DNA from: Glaciihabitans sp.
GTDB lineage: Bacteria; Actinomycetota; Actinomycetes; Actinomycetales; Microbacteriaceae
DNA length: 53,261 nt
Reading direction: 5' to 3'
Assembly (NCBI GenBank): GCA_025463785.1
Contig: JAODBD010000003.1
Location: forward strand, 589,287 to 642,547
Positions 34,448-42,670 of this stretch are shown here, piece by piece. Every line of letters begins with the position of its first letter. The first letter of the stretch is position 1. The position numbers and the translations under genes were made by a program. The notes beneath the pieces were generated by a model. The model did not search any database. It was given only the letters and a program-made list of their open reading frames with translations, and had not been told where the DNA came from.

Positions 34448-35763
34448 CGTGCCGGCGGTTCCAGGAGTTCGCGCTTCGTCGAGACCGCGAACAGGGCAAG
34501 CAGGAACATCCCATATTCGATGAGGAGGCGCGACTCTGTGAGGCTTTGCACGAGCAACGCCACCAGGAGCAGGACCGGCAGTAGCGTCAGGGGAGAACGT
34601 CTGAGGCCACGGCGGGCGCCGTCGATTGGGCCGTCCTCCGGCCCGGTGACCGCAGCGATCCACGCGCGTACCAGCGTCGACAACGCGAACGCGACGAAGA
34701 TCACAAGGCCGACGACGCCGAGCTGGAACAGCACGTCGAGCCATGCATCGTGCGCCTGCAGGTACTGGACTCCGTGGATGACGAAGTGATACTTCGAGTT
34801 GTCGAACGGCGAAATGAACGGAACCCAGTAGCTGATCCATCCCCACCCGGCCACGGGTCGCTGGCTGGCCAGGTTCGCGACGCTTGACCAGATACCTGTG
34901 CGCCCGGTAAGACTGTCGCTCTTGCCGAGGAGTTCGAGCACCTGGCGCTGGAACACGAGGATGCCGACGATCGCGGCGATGGCCAGGCCGCCCGCGGCAG
35001 CATAGACCGCGTTGCGCCCAGTTCTCGAGCGGGCGCGACGGATGGCAAGCAGGACAACAGCGACCACGGCGACGACCACGAGCGCAACCGTCACGGTCGC
35101 CGAGCGCGTGAGCAGGATGCACGTTGCCGCGACCACCAACCAGAAGATGCCCCACCCGCGGATAACAGCGTGGGAGCAAAGCTGGAGCGTGAATACGATG
35201 AGGCCCAGGAGCGCGACGAATCCGAGCAAGTTCGAATTGCCCATGATGCCCTGGATCTGCTGCCCTTTGAACAGCAGGTCGCGCGACCAATAGTCGGCGG
35301 CATAGACGTGAAGGCCCGTGTAGTTCGTCCAGAACGGCAGGATCGGATGCCGGATGAACGTCGCAACGAATAGCTCGAAGAGCAGGGAACCCGCAAGGAT
35401 GATGCGCAGTGCCGTGCCCAACGCCCAGAGCAGCGCCGCCTGGCTCAGGTTGATGGCGAAGTACGTTGCCGTGCCGACCGTCATGATCGTGGTGAGCGCA
35501 GCGGCAGCCGTCCACGGCGGGTAGTCCGACCACACGATCGAGACGACGACGAGTGCCACGAACACGAGCATCGGGTACGGCAAGCGATTGAACGTCCAGC
35601 GGCGCCGGCCACGAAACAGCAGGGCGATCGCCGTTGCGGAGATGGCGAGCGCAATAATCGTGAACCCGACCCATGACACCGAGTATCGCCAGGCGTCACC
35701 GGCGAGCACGGTGAAGAAGGCGACAACCGCAAACCACCGGCGGAACTTGGGGCTCTCGACCAT
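34444..35763 (-). CDS. O-antigen ligase/polymerase-like membrane protein (paralogue 1)
   Basis: 439 residues from the ATG at 35763, with TAGCCT 7 nt upstream; earlier candidate starts lie within the acyl-CoA dehydrogenase gene. About eleven hydrophobic helices are visible. The large loop has LTGRTGIWSSVANLASQRPV followed by AGWGWISYW, a clear Wzy_C/O-antigen ligase signature. The protein shares its layout with paralogue 2 (W.D...QLGV.GL..F..F at the C-terminal side, then LLIEYGMF/LIEWGW). Tandem overlapping copies suggest either two polymers or two successive transfer steps. Confidence 0.83.
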   Translation of the reverse strand: MVESPKFRRWFAVVAFFTVLAGDAWRYSVSWVGFTIIALAISATAIALLFRGRRRWTFNRLPYPMLVFVALVVVSIVWSDYPPWTAAAALTTIMTVGTATYFAINLSQAALLWALGTALRIILAGSLLFELFVATFIRHPILPFWTNYTGLHVYAADYWSRDLLFKGQQIQGIMGNSNLLGFVALLGLIVFTLQLCSHAVIRGWGIFWLVVAATCILLTRSATVTVALVVVAVVAVVLLAIRRARSRTGRNAVYAAAGGLAIAAIVGILVFQRQVLELLGKSDSLTGRTGIWSSVANLASQRPVAGWGWISYWVPFISPFDNSKYHFVIHGVQYLQAHDAWLDVLFQLGVVGLVIFVAFALSTLVRAWIAAVTGPEDGPIDGARRGLRRSPLTLLPVLLLVALLVQSLTESRLLIEYGMFLLALFAVSTKRELLEPPAR

Positions 35764-35776
35764 GAAGACGAGGCTA
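35764..35776 (-). promoter_or_regulatory. Leaderless-type -10 box for the ligase pair
   Basis: Minus-strand TAGCCT (35776-35771), 7 nt, then ATG at 35763. It lies 41 nt past the acyl-CoA dehydrogenase stop, giving the ligase pair a separate promoter. Confidence 0.5.
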
Positions 35777-35816
35777 TACGACGGGGGCCGGGTGGGGCGC
35801 GAGGTGATGGTGGAGG

Positions 35817-36995
35817 TTACACGAACGCGGCCTTGCCCGTGATCGCGCGCCCGACGATGAGCGTGTTCATCTCTCGGGTGCCCTCGTAACTGTAGATCGC
35901 CTCCGCGTCCATGAAGTGCCGGATGACGTCGTTGTCGAGAACGATGCCGTTGCCGCCGAAGACTTCGCGTGACCACGCGACTGTCTCGCGCATCCGCGAT
36001 GTCGTGAACTCCTTGGCAAGCGCGGAATGCTCATCGCGCTGAAGACCCTCGTCGAGCATTTCTGAGACGCGGGTGACGACGCCGATCGACGAGGTGATGT
36101 TCGCGAGGCTCTTGGCCAGGAGTTCCTGCACGAGCTGGTGCGAGCTGATGGTCTTGCCGAACTGGATGCGTTCGCCCGAGTACCTGACTGCGGCCTCGTA
36201 GGCGCCGATCGAGTTGCCCACCGCAGCCCACGCCACCTCGGCCCGAGTCAGGCGGAGGACGGCAGCCGTCTCTCTGAACGAGTTCGCGTTCTGCAGTCGG
36301 TTGGCCTCGGGAACCACGACATTGTCGAGCAGGATGTCGGCATTCTGAACGATGCGGAGCGCCTGCTTGTTCTCGATCCTTGTGCCCGTGTAACCGGGTG
36401 TGCTCGTCGGCACGAGGAAGCCCTTGACCTGGCCGTCCTCCGTGCTCTTGGCCCAGATGACGGTGACATCGCTGATCGAGCCGTTGCCGATCCAGCGTTT
36501 GGCTCCGTTCAGTACCCAGTTGTCGCCATCCCGGTCCGCCGTCGTGCGCAGCCCCTGGGCGGAGTCGGAGCCCGACAGCGGTTCGGTCAGGCCGAAGGCG
36601 CCAAGCAGCTCGCCGGACGCGAACTTCGGCAACCACTCGGCACGCTGCTCGGGCGAACCGGCGACGGCGATGGAGCCCATCACGAGACCGTTCTGCATCC
36701 CGACGAGGGTCGCGACGCTGGCATCGACGCGGGCCAACTCGAGCGCGACCCAGCCGCGAAATACGGCGGAGTTCTTGAACGGCTGCGTCTCTTCCCACGG
36801 CAGCCCGAACAGGCCGAGGTCTGCGAGTCCCTGCACGGCCGGGTAGATGAATTCTGCCCTGGCCCAGTGGTCATTGACGAGCGGGCGGATCTCGGTCTCG
36901 AGGTATTCGCGAAGGCGCATGATGACGTCCTTCTCCTGGTCGGTGAGCGAGTTCTCGTAGCCGTAAAAGTCGCTGGGAAGTAGCTCGAATGACAT
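35817..36995 (-). CDS. Acyl-CoA dehydrogenase (glutaryl-CoA dehydrogenase-like)
   Basis: 392 residues, the full length of the flavoprotein family. Recognisable are EIRPLVNDHWARAEFIYPAV, LVGMQNGLVMGSIAVAGS, GAFGLTEPLSGSDSAQGLRT (FAD/substrate loop), WVLNGAKRWIGNGSISDVTV, RIQFGKTISSHQLVQELLAK and, near the C-terminus, AEAIYSYEGTREMNTLIVGRAITG with the catalytic Glu of the EGT motif. The sequence resembles glutaryl-CoA dehydrogenase-type enzymes more than fatty acyl-CoA dehydrogenases; the substrate is not determined. It is a metabolic gene between the ligases and manA. M. tuberculosis also has a fadE gene in the corresponding neighbourhood. Confidence 0.88.
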   Translation of the reverse strand: MSFELLPSDFYGYENSLTDQEKDVIMRLREYLETEIRPLVNDHWARAEFIYPAVQGLADLGLFGLPWEETQPFKNSAVFRGWVALELARVDASVATLVGMQNGLVMGSIAVAGSPEQRAEWLPKFASGELLGAFGLTEPLSGSDSAQGLRTTADRDGDNWVLNGAKRWIGNGSISDVTVIWAKSTEDGQVKGFLVPTSTPGYTGTRIENKQALRIVQNADILLDNVVVPEANRLQNANSFRETAAVLRLTRAEVAWAAVGNSIGAYEAAVRYSGERIQFGKTISSHQLVQELLAKSLANITSSIGVVTRVSEMLDEGLQRDEHSALAKEFTTSRMRETVAWSREVFGGNGIVLDNDVIRHFMDAEAIYSYEGTREMNTLIVGRAITGKAAFV

Positions 36996-37103
36996 ATCAA
37001 TGCTCCATTTGCTGTCGAATACCTACCAAACAGTACGGTGGCGTCTGGGCACCTCGCAGGCCATTGGTACTTTGGTCTAATTCATCGACGAGGAGACAGC
37101 CGG

Positions 37104-38219
37104 ATGTTTGTAGGCATTGCCAATACCCCGAGGGATTACGCCTGGGGCTCGACTGACGACATCGCCAGCCTGTTGGGACGCCAGGCCTCCGGTGGACCCG
37201 AGGCCGAGTACTGGCTCGGAACGCATCACGGCTCGCCGAGCACGATCGTGGGTCAGACGGGTACCCTCGCCGAGGTCACCTCGCTTCCGTTCATCATGAA
37301 GGTGCTCGCGGCCGAAACACCGGTGTCGCTGCAGGCGCATCCGTCTGCCGCCCAGGCCGCGGAGGGGTTCGCTCGAGAGAATGCGGCGGGCATTCCTCTG
37401 GATGCGCCGCATCGCAACTACAAGGACGCCCACCACAAACCGGAGCTGGTTTACGCCATCAGCGACCGGTTCGAGGCGCTCTGCGGATTTCGACCCGTCG
37501 CGGCAACTCGCGGCATCATCGAGCGGTTCGGAGACGATCCACTGATCGCGGGGCTGCTCGATCGGCTGATCGACGACTCGTCGCTTCCGGCCGTCTTCGA
37601 GTGGTTCATGTCGGGCGGTGAGGATGTCGCCAGCCTCCTCGCGCGTGTTGTCGAGTTGGCTCCGGGCGTTGATGGCATCGAGGCCGCGACGGTTGTCTCG
37701 CTCGCCGGGTTCTACCCGGGCGACCCGGGCATCCTGGTATCGCTGCTGCTCAACCGGGTGACCGTGCGCGAGGGCGAGGTGGTCTACCTGCCGGCAGGCA
37801 ACATCCACTCGTATCTCCACGGTCTCGGCATCGAGGTTCTTGCCGCATCGGACAACGTGCTTCGGGGCGGGCTCACCCCCAAGCACGTCGACGTTCAAGA
37901 ACTGCTGCACGTGCTCGACTTCACGCCGCTGCCGGTTCCATACCTGGAGCCACTTCGGCCGAGCGCAGGTGTCGAGATATTCAGCCCGGGTATCCCCGAC
38001 TTCCAGCTGGTGGTCGTGACGCCGGGGGGTGGAGAGGCTGGCTTTCTGCTCACTTCGGATGCCATCGCACTCTGCATCGACGGCCCCATCGAGATTCGTG
38101 GCACCACCGCCCGTCACGCGATGCGACCGGGCGACGCGGTATACGTCAGTGCGGACGAGTCGAGACTCGAGTTCACGGGAGCGGGCAGGATCTTCCTCTC
38201 AACCTCTGGAGTGCGTTAG
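37104..38219 (+). CDS. manA: Mannose-6-phosphate isomerase, class I
   Basis: 371 residues from the ATG at 37104, with GAGGAGA upstream. It interconverts fructose-6-phosphate and mannose-6-phosphate, the entry to GDP-mannose. Motifs are YAWGSTDDIASLLGRQ, AEYWLGTHHGSPS, LPFIMKVLAAETPVSLQAHP with zinc ligands (Gln, His), DAHHKPELVYAISDRFEALC, GEVVYLPAGNIHSYLHGLG and the C-terminal DNVLRGGLTPKHVDV. The pmm at 49478 supplies the next step. The cupin-like C-terminus is complete. The GT4 gene on the other strand converges 78 bp away. Confidence 0.94.
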   Translation: MFVGIANTPRDYAWGSTDDIASLLGRQASGGPEAEYWLGTHHGSPSTIVGQTGTLAEVTSLPFIMKVLAAETPVSLQAHPSAAQAAEGFARENAAGIPLDAPHRNYKDAHHKPELVYAISDRFEALCGFRPVAATRGIIERFGDDPLIAGLLDRLIDDSSLPAVFEWFMSGGEDVASLLARVVELAPGVDGIEAATVVSLAGFYPGDPGILVSLLLNRVTVREGEVVYLPAGNIHSYLHGLGIEVLAASDNVLRGGLTPKHVDVQELLHVLDFTPLPVPYLEPLRPSAGVEIFSPGIPDFQLVVVTPGGGEAGFLLTSDAIALCIDGPIEIRGTTARHAMRPGDAVYVSADESRLEFTGAGRIFLSTSGVR

Positions 38220-38297
38220 GCCTTCTCGGTCAGCCGTGGTCGGCGGCGATAGCAGGAAACGGCCAGGCTCGTGACCGTATCCAATACGGCCGACTGC

Positions 38298-39479
38298 CTA
38301 GCGCCGCACGAGCCCGCCGAGAAGGGCGCGGTATCGCGCACCGACACTTTCGGTCGAATATCTCGCGGCGGTGACGGCCGCCGATGCGCCGAGCTGCGCG
38401 CGTCGAGCGGAATCGGTCGCGAGTGTCTCAACCGCCGAGGCGAGGCGCGCGACGTCTCCCGGCGGAACGAGAATGCCGTTTTCACCGTTCTCGATCGCCG
38501 CGTTGATCCCGGGCAGGTCGGAGGCGACGATCGCGCATCCCGTACCCATCGCTTCGAGTAGCGCGACGGGGAGTCCATCCTTGTCACCGGACGCGGCCAG
38601 TACCGACGGGAAGACAGCGATGTCGGCCGAGGCGTAATGGCGCACCAGCTCGATGCGGCCCAACTGGCCGACGAAGGTGGCGGGAAGAGCCGCGCCCGCC
38701 AGTTCGAGCGATGCCCGAAGCGGACCGTCGCCGACGACCGTGAGCTCGAAATCGAGGTCCGGGGGAAGCAGGGCGAGCGCCGAAAGCAGCACGGCGAGGC
38801 CCTTCTTCTCCACCAGCCGGCCTACGAAGAGGATGCGGACCGGTCCCGTCCTGGCGCGGGGACCCGCCTCTGCCACAACACCGGCGATCGTGGTCAGGTC
38901 CGCGCCCAGGGGCATGACCTGCACTCGATCCGCCGACGCTCCGAGCGACCGGACGCGCTGCGCCATTTCGTCATTCATGACAGTCACCGCGCCCGCGCCC
39001 CGAATCACCCGGCGCTTCATCGCGGTGAACGGTGCCGCATTCAGCGCGTACAGGTCGCCGCCGAGGGTCGTCACCAACTTTGGGACGCGTCGCGCGGCGA
39101 AGAGGGCGATAACGCCCTGGGGGATGATCCAGTGCACGTGGATGACGTCGGGCTTGAAGTCACGCACGGCACGGCGCACCGCGAGGTACTGGGCGATGAA
39201 GAAGGTGGGCACCTGCAGCCAACGAGTGGGGCGAGCGCGGAGATTTTCGATGATCGCGCCGTCGGCGAGCGACTCAGAACCGGCGAACCAGTACGCGTAG
39301 CGCCGGACGAGGAGCGGGCCATCGCTTTCCTTCTGCTGGCCATGGGCCACGCGGGGCACGACGACCATGACGTCGAAGTCGACCGCCTCCTGGATAGCGA
39401 GGTCCCGGACGAAGCCCGGGGTGCCGTCTCCCGGCCGGGCCGGGTAGGTCGACGCGACGACGAGAAGTCGGGGGCGCAT
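38298..39479 (-). CDS. Glycosyltransferase family 4 (teichuronic/exopolysaccharide type)
   Basis: 393 residues from the ATG at 39479, with GAAAGG 9 nt upstream and a TAGACT box at 39517-39512; the frame extending to 40199 is a shadow of the next gene. The N-terminus is LLVVASTYPARPGDGTPGFV, followed by VIHVHWIIPQGVIAL, the acceptor-domain motif seen in wall-polysaccharide GT4 enzymes. The donor domain has ILFVGRLVEKKGLAVLLSAL and FPSVLAASGDKDGLPVALLE with E...E. The 'DVIHVHWI.PQG' block is common in TuaC-like proteins. Donor unknown. Confidence 0.88.
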   Translation of the reverse strand: MRPRLLVVASTYPARPGDGTPGFVRDLAIQEAVDFDVMVVVPRVAHGQQKESDGPLLVRRYAYWFAGSESLADGAIIENLRARPTRWLQVPTFFIAQYLAVRRAVRDFKPDVIHVHWIIPQGVIALFAARRVPKLVTTLGGDLYALNAAPFTAMKRRVIRGAGAVTVMNDEMAQRVRSLGASADRVQVMPLGADLTTIAGVVAEAGPRARTGPVRILFVGRLVEKKGLAVLLSALALLPPDLDFELTVVGDGPLRASLELAGAALPATFVGQLGRIELVRHYASADIAVFPSVLAASGDKDGLPVALLEAMGTGCAIVASDLPGINAAIENGENGILVPPGDVARLASAVETLATDSARRAQLGASAAVTAARYSTESVGARYRALLGGLVRR

Positions 39480-39554
39480 AGATGGCAGCCTTTCGTGGGA
39501 CGGGCGCTCCCAGTCTAGGGATGCCCGTTGCGCACCGCTCCGGCGATAATAAGT

Positions 39555-40517
39555 ATGACCATGGGCACACTCGCGCGACTCCGCAAACCACTCCAGTACA
39601 TCCTCGCGATCGTGGCGGTGGTCTTCATCGCGATCGTCGTGAGCCGTAATTGGGACTCGTTTGTCGCCGCGATCGGCCGCATGTCGCCGGGCTGGATCGC
39701 CGGATCGTTCGTCTTCGGTGTGCTCGGTGTTCTGCTGTCGATGATGTCGTGGCGCTCGGTTGCCCATGCCTTCGGACACGACGTCGGTATCGGTCGCGCG
39801 GCGAACATCGTCTTTATTTCGCAAATCGGAAAGTACATCCCGGGCGGCGTGTGGCCGATCGTGACGGGGAGCCGCCTCGGTCTTGAGGCCGGGATGCCCG
39901 TGTCGACTACCGCGATCACACTCATGGTCCAGCTCGTCACCAGCGTCGCCACCGGCAGCGTCATCGCGGTCGGGGTGCTGTTCACCTTCCCCGCCCTCGC
40001 CGGACACTACTGGTGGCTGGTTGCCCTCGTCATCCTCGTGGGGGTTGTCATGCTCCTTCCCCCGGTGATGAACCGGTGGCTCGCGCTCACATTTCGCCTC
40101 ATTCGCCGGTCGCACCTGCTCCCCGCCGGCATTAGGGGCGCGCACCTCGGGAAGGCGACGCTGTGGTCGATCGCGAGTTGGCTCGCGTTCGGGGTGCACC
40201 TGTGGTGCATCCTCACTGCGCTCGGCGGCGTCGACCTCGGCACCCTCCTGCTCTGCATCTCCGGTTACTGTCTCGCGTGGGTCGCCGGGTTCCTCGCGAT
40301 CATCACCCCGGCCGGCGCTGGCGTACGCGAAGCCGTTCTCGGTCTCGTGCTCGTCGGAAGCCTGTCGACGAGTGAACTGCTGGGCGTCGTTCTCGTCAGT
40401 AGGATGATCCTGATCGTCGTCGACGTCATGCTGTTCCTGATCGCGCTTGGCACGTCACACCGGCTGCGGCCGATGCGGGCGAGCGAGCGTCCGGTCGCCG
40501 TCGACCCGACGCTCTAA
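39555..40517 (+). CDS. UPF0104/lysylphosphatidylglycerol synthase-TM-like membrane protein
   Basis: About 320 residues starting at ATG 39555 or 39561; both follow a GATAAT box at 39545-39550 and the choice is open. Seven to eight hydrophobic helices are visible, including LQYILAIVAVVFIAIVVSRN and WIAGSFVFGVLGVLLSMMSW. Family features are FISQIGKYIPGGVWPIVTGS and the late GYCLAWVAGFLAIITPAGAG with VREAVL. Proteins of this family include the MprF transmembrane part and putative polyprenyl or glycolipid flippases. It is divergent from the GT4 gene. A glycolipid or lipid-carrier transport role is inferred. Confidence 0.82.
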   Translation: MTMGTLARLRKPLQYILAIVAVVFIAIVVSRNWDSFVAAIGRMSPGWIAGSFVFGVLGVLLSMMSWRSVAHAFGHDVGIGRAANIVFISQIGKYIPGGVWPIVTGSRLGLEAGMPVSTTAITLMVQLVTSVATGSVIAVGVLFTFPALAGHYWWLVALVILVGVVMLLPPVMNRWLALTFRLIRRSHLLPAGIRGAHLGKATLWSIASWLAFGVHLWCILTALGGVDLGTLLLCISGYCLAWVAGFLAIITPAGAGVREAVLGLVLVGSLSTSELLGVVLVSRMILIVVDVMLFLIALGTSHRLRPMRASERPVAVDPTL

Positions 40518-40609
40518 CGGCGCTTGGGCAGTCGCTGAAGGTAGGTGGCGTTGCCGCCGTTCGGGTTCCCCGGCTTCTCCTCGGTGGAGACCGCGGTTAT
40601 GTCGTCATA

Positions 40610-41617
40610 ATGGATGCGCTCCGTCCGTTCACCGAAGAGGTCAATGTTGTTAATATCGCCCATCCCGTCGCGACCGGCGCTCGACGAGTGAAGTGCCTCG
40701 TCGTCGGGGGAAACGGATTCCTCGGTTCGCACCTCGTCGAAGCCCTGGCGGCCGACGGGCATACCGTCACCGCGTTCGATCGGTACGGCTCATCGGGGCC
40801 GGTGTTCGACGAGTCGATCGCGAGAATCGTGCGCGCCGATTTCCTGGACAGGGATGCCGTGGCAGCGGCCGTCGCCGGGCAGGACTACGTCTTCCACTTC
40901 CTGTCGACTACGACCCCGGCCACCGCGGACAATGACCCCGCGACCGACCTGCGCACTAACGTCGAGCCCACGGTCGAGTTGCTCCAGGCCTGCGTGGCCG
41001 CTGGCGTGTCGCGGGTCTATTACGCCTCGACCGGCGGCGCGATCTACGGCAACCAGCCCAAGGGCGACTACGCCGAGGTGGCGCGCACGCTCCCCCAGTC
41101 GCCGTACGGCATCGGCAAGCTCACCATCGAGCAGTACCTCGGGTACTTCCGCGTCAAATCAGGGCTGGACTATCTCGCGCTTCGGATCTCGAATCCGTAC
41201 GGCCCACGTCAGCGCATCGGCAAGCCGCAGGGGCTCATCCCGATCGCCCTCCGCGCACTCGACGCAGGGACCCCGATCACCCGGTTTGGCGACGGTTCGA
41301 TGATCCGCGACTACATCTACGTGACGGATGCCGTCGACATGATCAGCGCGATCGTGCGCGCCGACACCCACAAGCACCACATCTACAACATCGGCAGCGG
41401 GCAGGGGCACTCGGTCACCGAGGTGCTCGACACGCTCGTCGAGGTGACCGGTCGCAGCGCCGAGATTATCGAGATGCCGGTGCCGCCGACGTTCGTCGAC
41501 CACGTCGTCCTCGACACCGCGCGCTTCAGCCTCGAGTTCGGCGCTCCGAACCTCGTGACACTGCGCGAGGGTATCGTCCGCACGTGGGCGACCGTAACAA
41601 CCCAGCCGACCGGCTAG
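40610..41617 (+). CDS. NAD-dependent epimerase/dehydratase (UDP-hexose 4-epimerase-like)
   Basis: 335 residues from the ATG at 40610; a GTG at 40688 would start directly at the Rossmann strand. Motifs: VKCLVVGGNGFLGSHLVEAL, RADFLDRDAVAAAV, VFHFLSTTTPATADND, VYYASTGGAIYGNQPKGDYA, QSPYGIGKLTIEQYLGYF (YxxxK), RISNPYGPRQRIGKPQGL, RDYIYVTDAVDMI and IYNIGSGQGHSVTEVLD. The TTTPATADND segment is unusual for GalE. It is an extended SDR on nucleotide sugars; epimerase versus reductase is unresolved. It overlaps the regulator gene on the other strand by 4 bp at its 3' end. Confidence 0.82.
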   Translation: MDALRPFTEEVNVVNIAHPVATGARRVKCLVVGGNGFLGSHLVEALAADGHTVTAFDRYGSSGPVFDESIARIVRADFLDRDAVAAAVAGQDYVFHFLSTTTPATADNDPATDLRTNVEPTVELLQACVAAGVSRVYYASTGGAIYGNQPKGDYAEVARTLPQSPYGIGKLTIEQYLGYFRVKSGLDYLALRISNPYGPRQRIGKPQGLIPIALRALDAGTPITRFGDGSMIRDYIYVTDAVDMISAIVRADTHKHHIYNIGSGQGHSVTEVLDTLVEVTGRSAEIIEMPVPPTFVDHVVLDTARFSLEFGAPNLVTLREGIVRTWATVTTQPTG

Positions 41618-42567
41618 CCGACGAGGCGCTCCCCGAATGCGCGCCGGTAACTCGTCGGCGTTGTCTGCAGCACCTTCAGAAAGTGGTGCCGCATCACGGC
41701 GGCGGTGCCGAATCCTGTCTCCTGGGCGACGCTCTCGAAGCCCAGGTCACTGGTCTCAAGCAGCTGCTGGGCTCGAAGGATGCGCTGGCGATTCAACCAG
41801 GCCGCCGGCGTCGTACCCATGTCTGACCTGAACCGGCGGGCGAACGTGCGTGACGACATGAGCGCCTTGCGCGCCAGGCGATCGATCCTGAGGTCCTCGG
41901 CGAGATTGTCTGACATCCAGTCGACGACCGCGGCAAGCGAGTCTGTGCATCGCTCCTGCACCGGGTACGGGATGTACTGCGCCTGCCCGCCGTCCCGTTG
42001 CGGCGGAGTGACCATCCTGCGTGCAATCACATTGGCGGCGGCGGCCCCGTGCTCCTTGCGCACCACGTGCAGCGCGGCGTCGATGCCCGCGGCGGTGCCC
42101 GCGCTCGTAATGACGTGGCGATCCTCGACGAACAGCACGTCGGGGTCGACGCTGGTGCGGGGAAACTGCTTCGCGAGCCGGTCTGCGTGCATCCAGTGCG
42201 TGGTCGAGCGTCGGCCGTCGAGGATGCCAGCCTGCGCGAGAACGAACGCACCGCTGCAGACGCTGAGGATCCAGGCGCCGCGGGCCTCGGCATCCCGGAT
42301 GACCTGCAGGTAGCGCTCGTCTGTTCCCGTGATGGTGTGCGCGGGAACGGCGATGAGGTCGGCGTCGGCTGCCACTTCGAGACCCGTGGTGATGACCATG
42401 TCGTAGCCGAGGCTGGTGCGAACGGGTCCGGGGTCGGCGGTCGCAATCGTGAAATTAAATTTGGGGCCACCCGTGTCACTTCGATCAACGCCGAAGACCT
42501 CGCACACCACCCCGAACTCGAATGGGGCTGTGCCGGGAAGAGCGAGGACGACGACCTTGTTGAGCAT
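41614..42567 (-). CDS. GlxA/FtrA-type transcriptional regulator (DJ-1/PfpI plus AraC HTH)
   Basis: 317 residues. Residues 1-180 form a DJ-1/PfpI-like domain (VVVLALPGTAPFEFGVVCEV, ILSVCSGAFVLAQAGILDGR with the nucleophile-position Cys, RSTTHWMHADRL, ITSAGTAAGIDAALHVVR). Residues 215-317 hold the two AraC helix-turn-helix motifs (DRLARKALMSSRTFARRFRS and FESVAQETGFGTAAVMRHHF) and end near PTSYRRAFGERL. These regulators usually control amine or thiol catabolic genes; here no obvious target is adjacent. It is convergent with the epimerase gene, and a GAGG ribosome site precedes the start. Confidence 0.88.
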   Translation of the reverse strand: MLNKVVVLALPGTAPFEFGVVCEVFGVDRSDTGGPKFNFTIATADPGPVRTSLGYDMVITTGLEVAADADLIAVPAHTITGTDERYLQVIRDAEARGAWILSVCSGAFVLAQAGILDGRRSTTHWMHADRLAKQFPRTSVDPDVLFVEDRHVITSAGTAAGIDAALHVVRKEHGAAAANVIARRMVTPPQRDGGQAQYIPYPVQERCTDSLAAVVDWMSDNLAEDLRIDRLARKALMSSRTFARRFRSDMGTTPAAWLNRQRILRAQQLLETSDLGFESVAQETGFGTAAVMRHHFLKVLQTTPTSYRRAFGERLVG

Positions 42568-42658
42568 GAGACCTCGATGGCAGTTATTGGTGGTTTGGCA
42601 TCATCCTGCCACAGGATGCCCACATCCCGACGAGAGCAAACCGCAGTGACCGACCCGC

Positions 42659-42670
42659 TAGCGTTGGAGC
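42659..42670 (+). promoter_or_regulatory. Leaderless-type -10 box for galE
   Basis: TAGCGT (42659-42664), then 6 nt, then ATG at 42671. Confidence 0.5.

Noticed and set aside
38298-40199. Extended start of the GT4 at 38298, giving 633 residues
   Set aside because: The extra N-terminal part is antisense to the UPF0104 gene and reads as Arg/His/Asp-rich filler. The ATG at 39479 has a ribosome site and the GT4 N-terminal motif directly after it.
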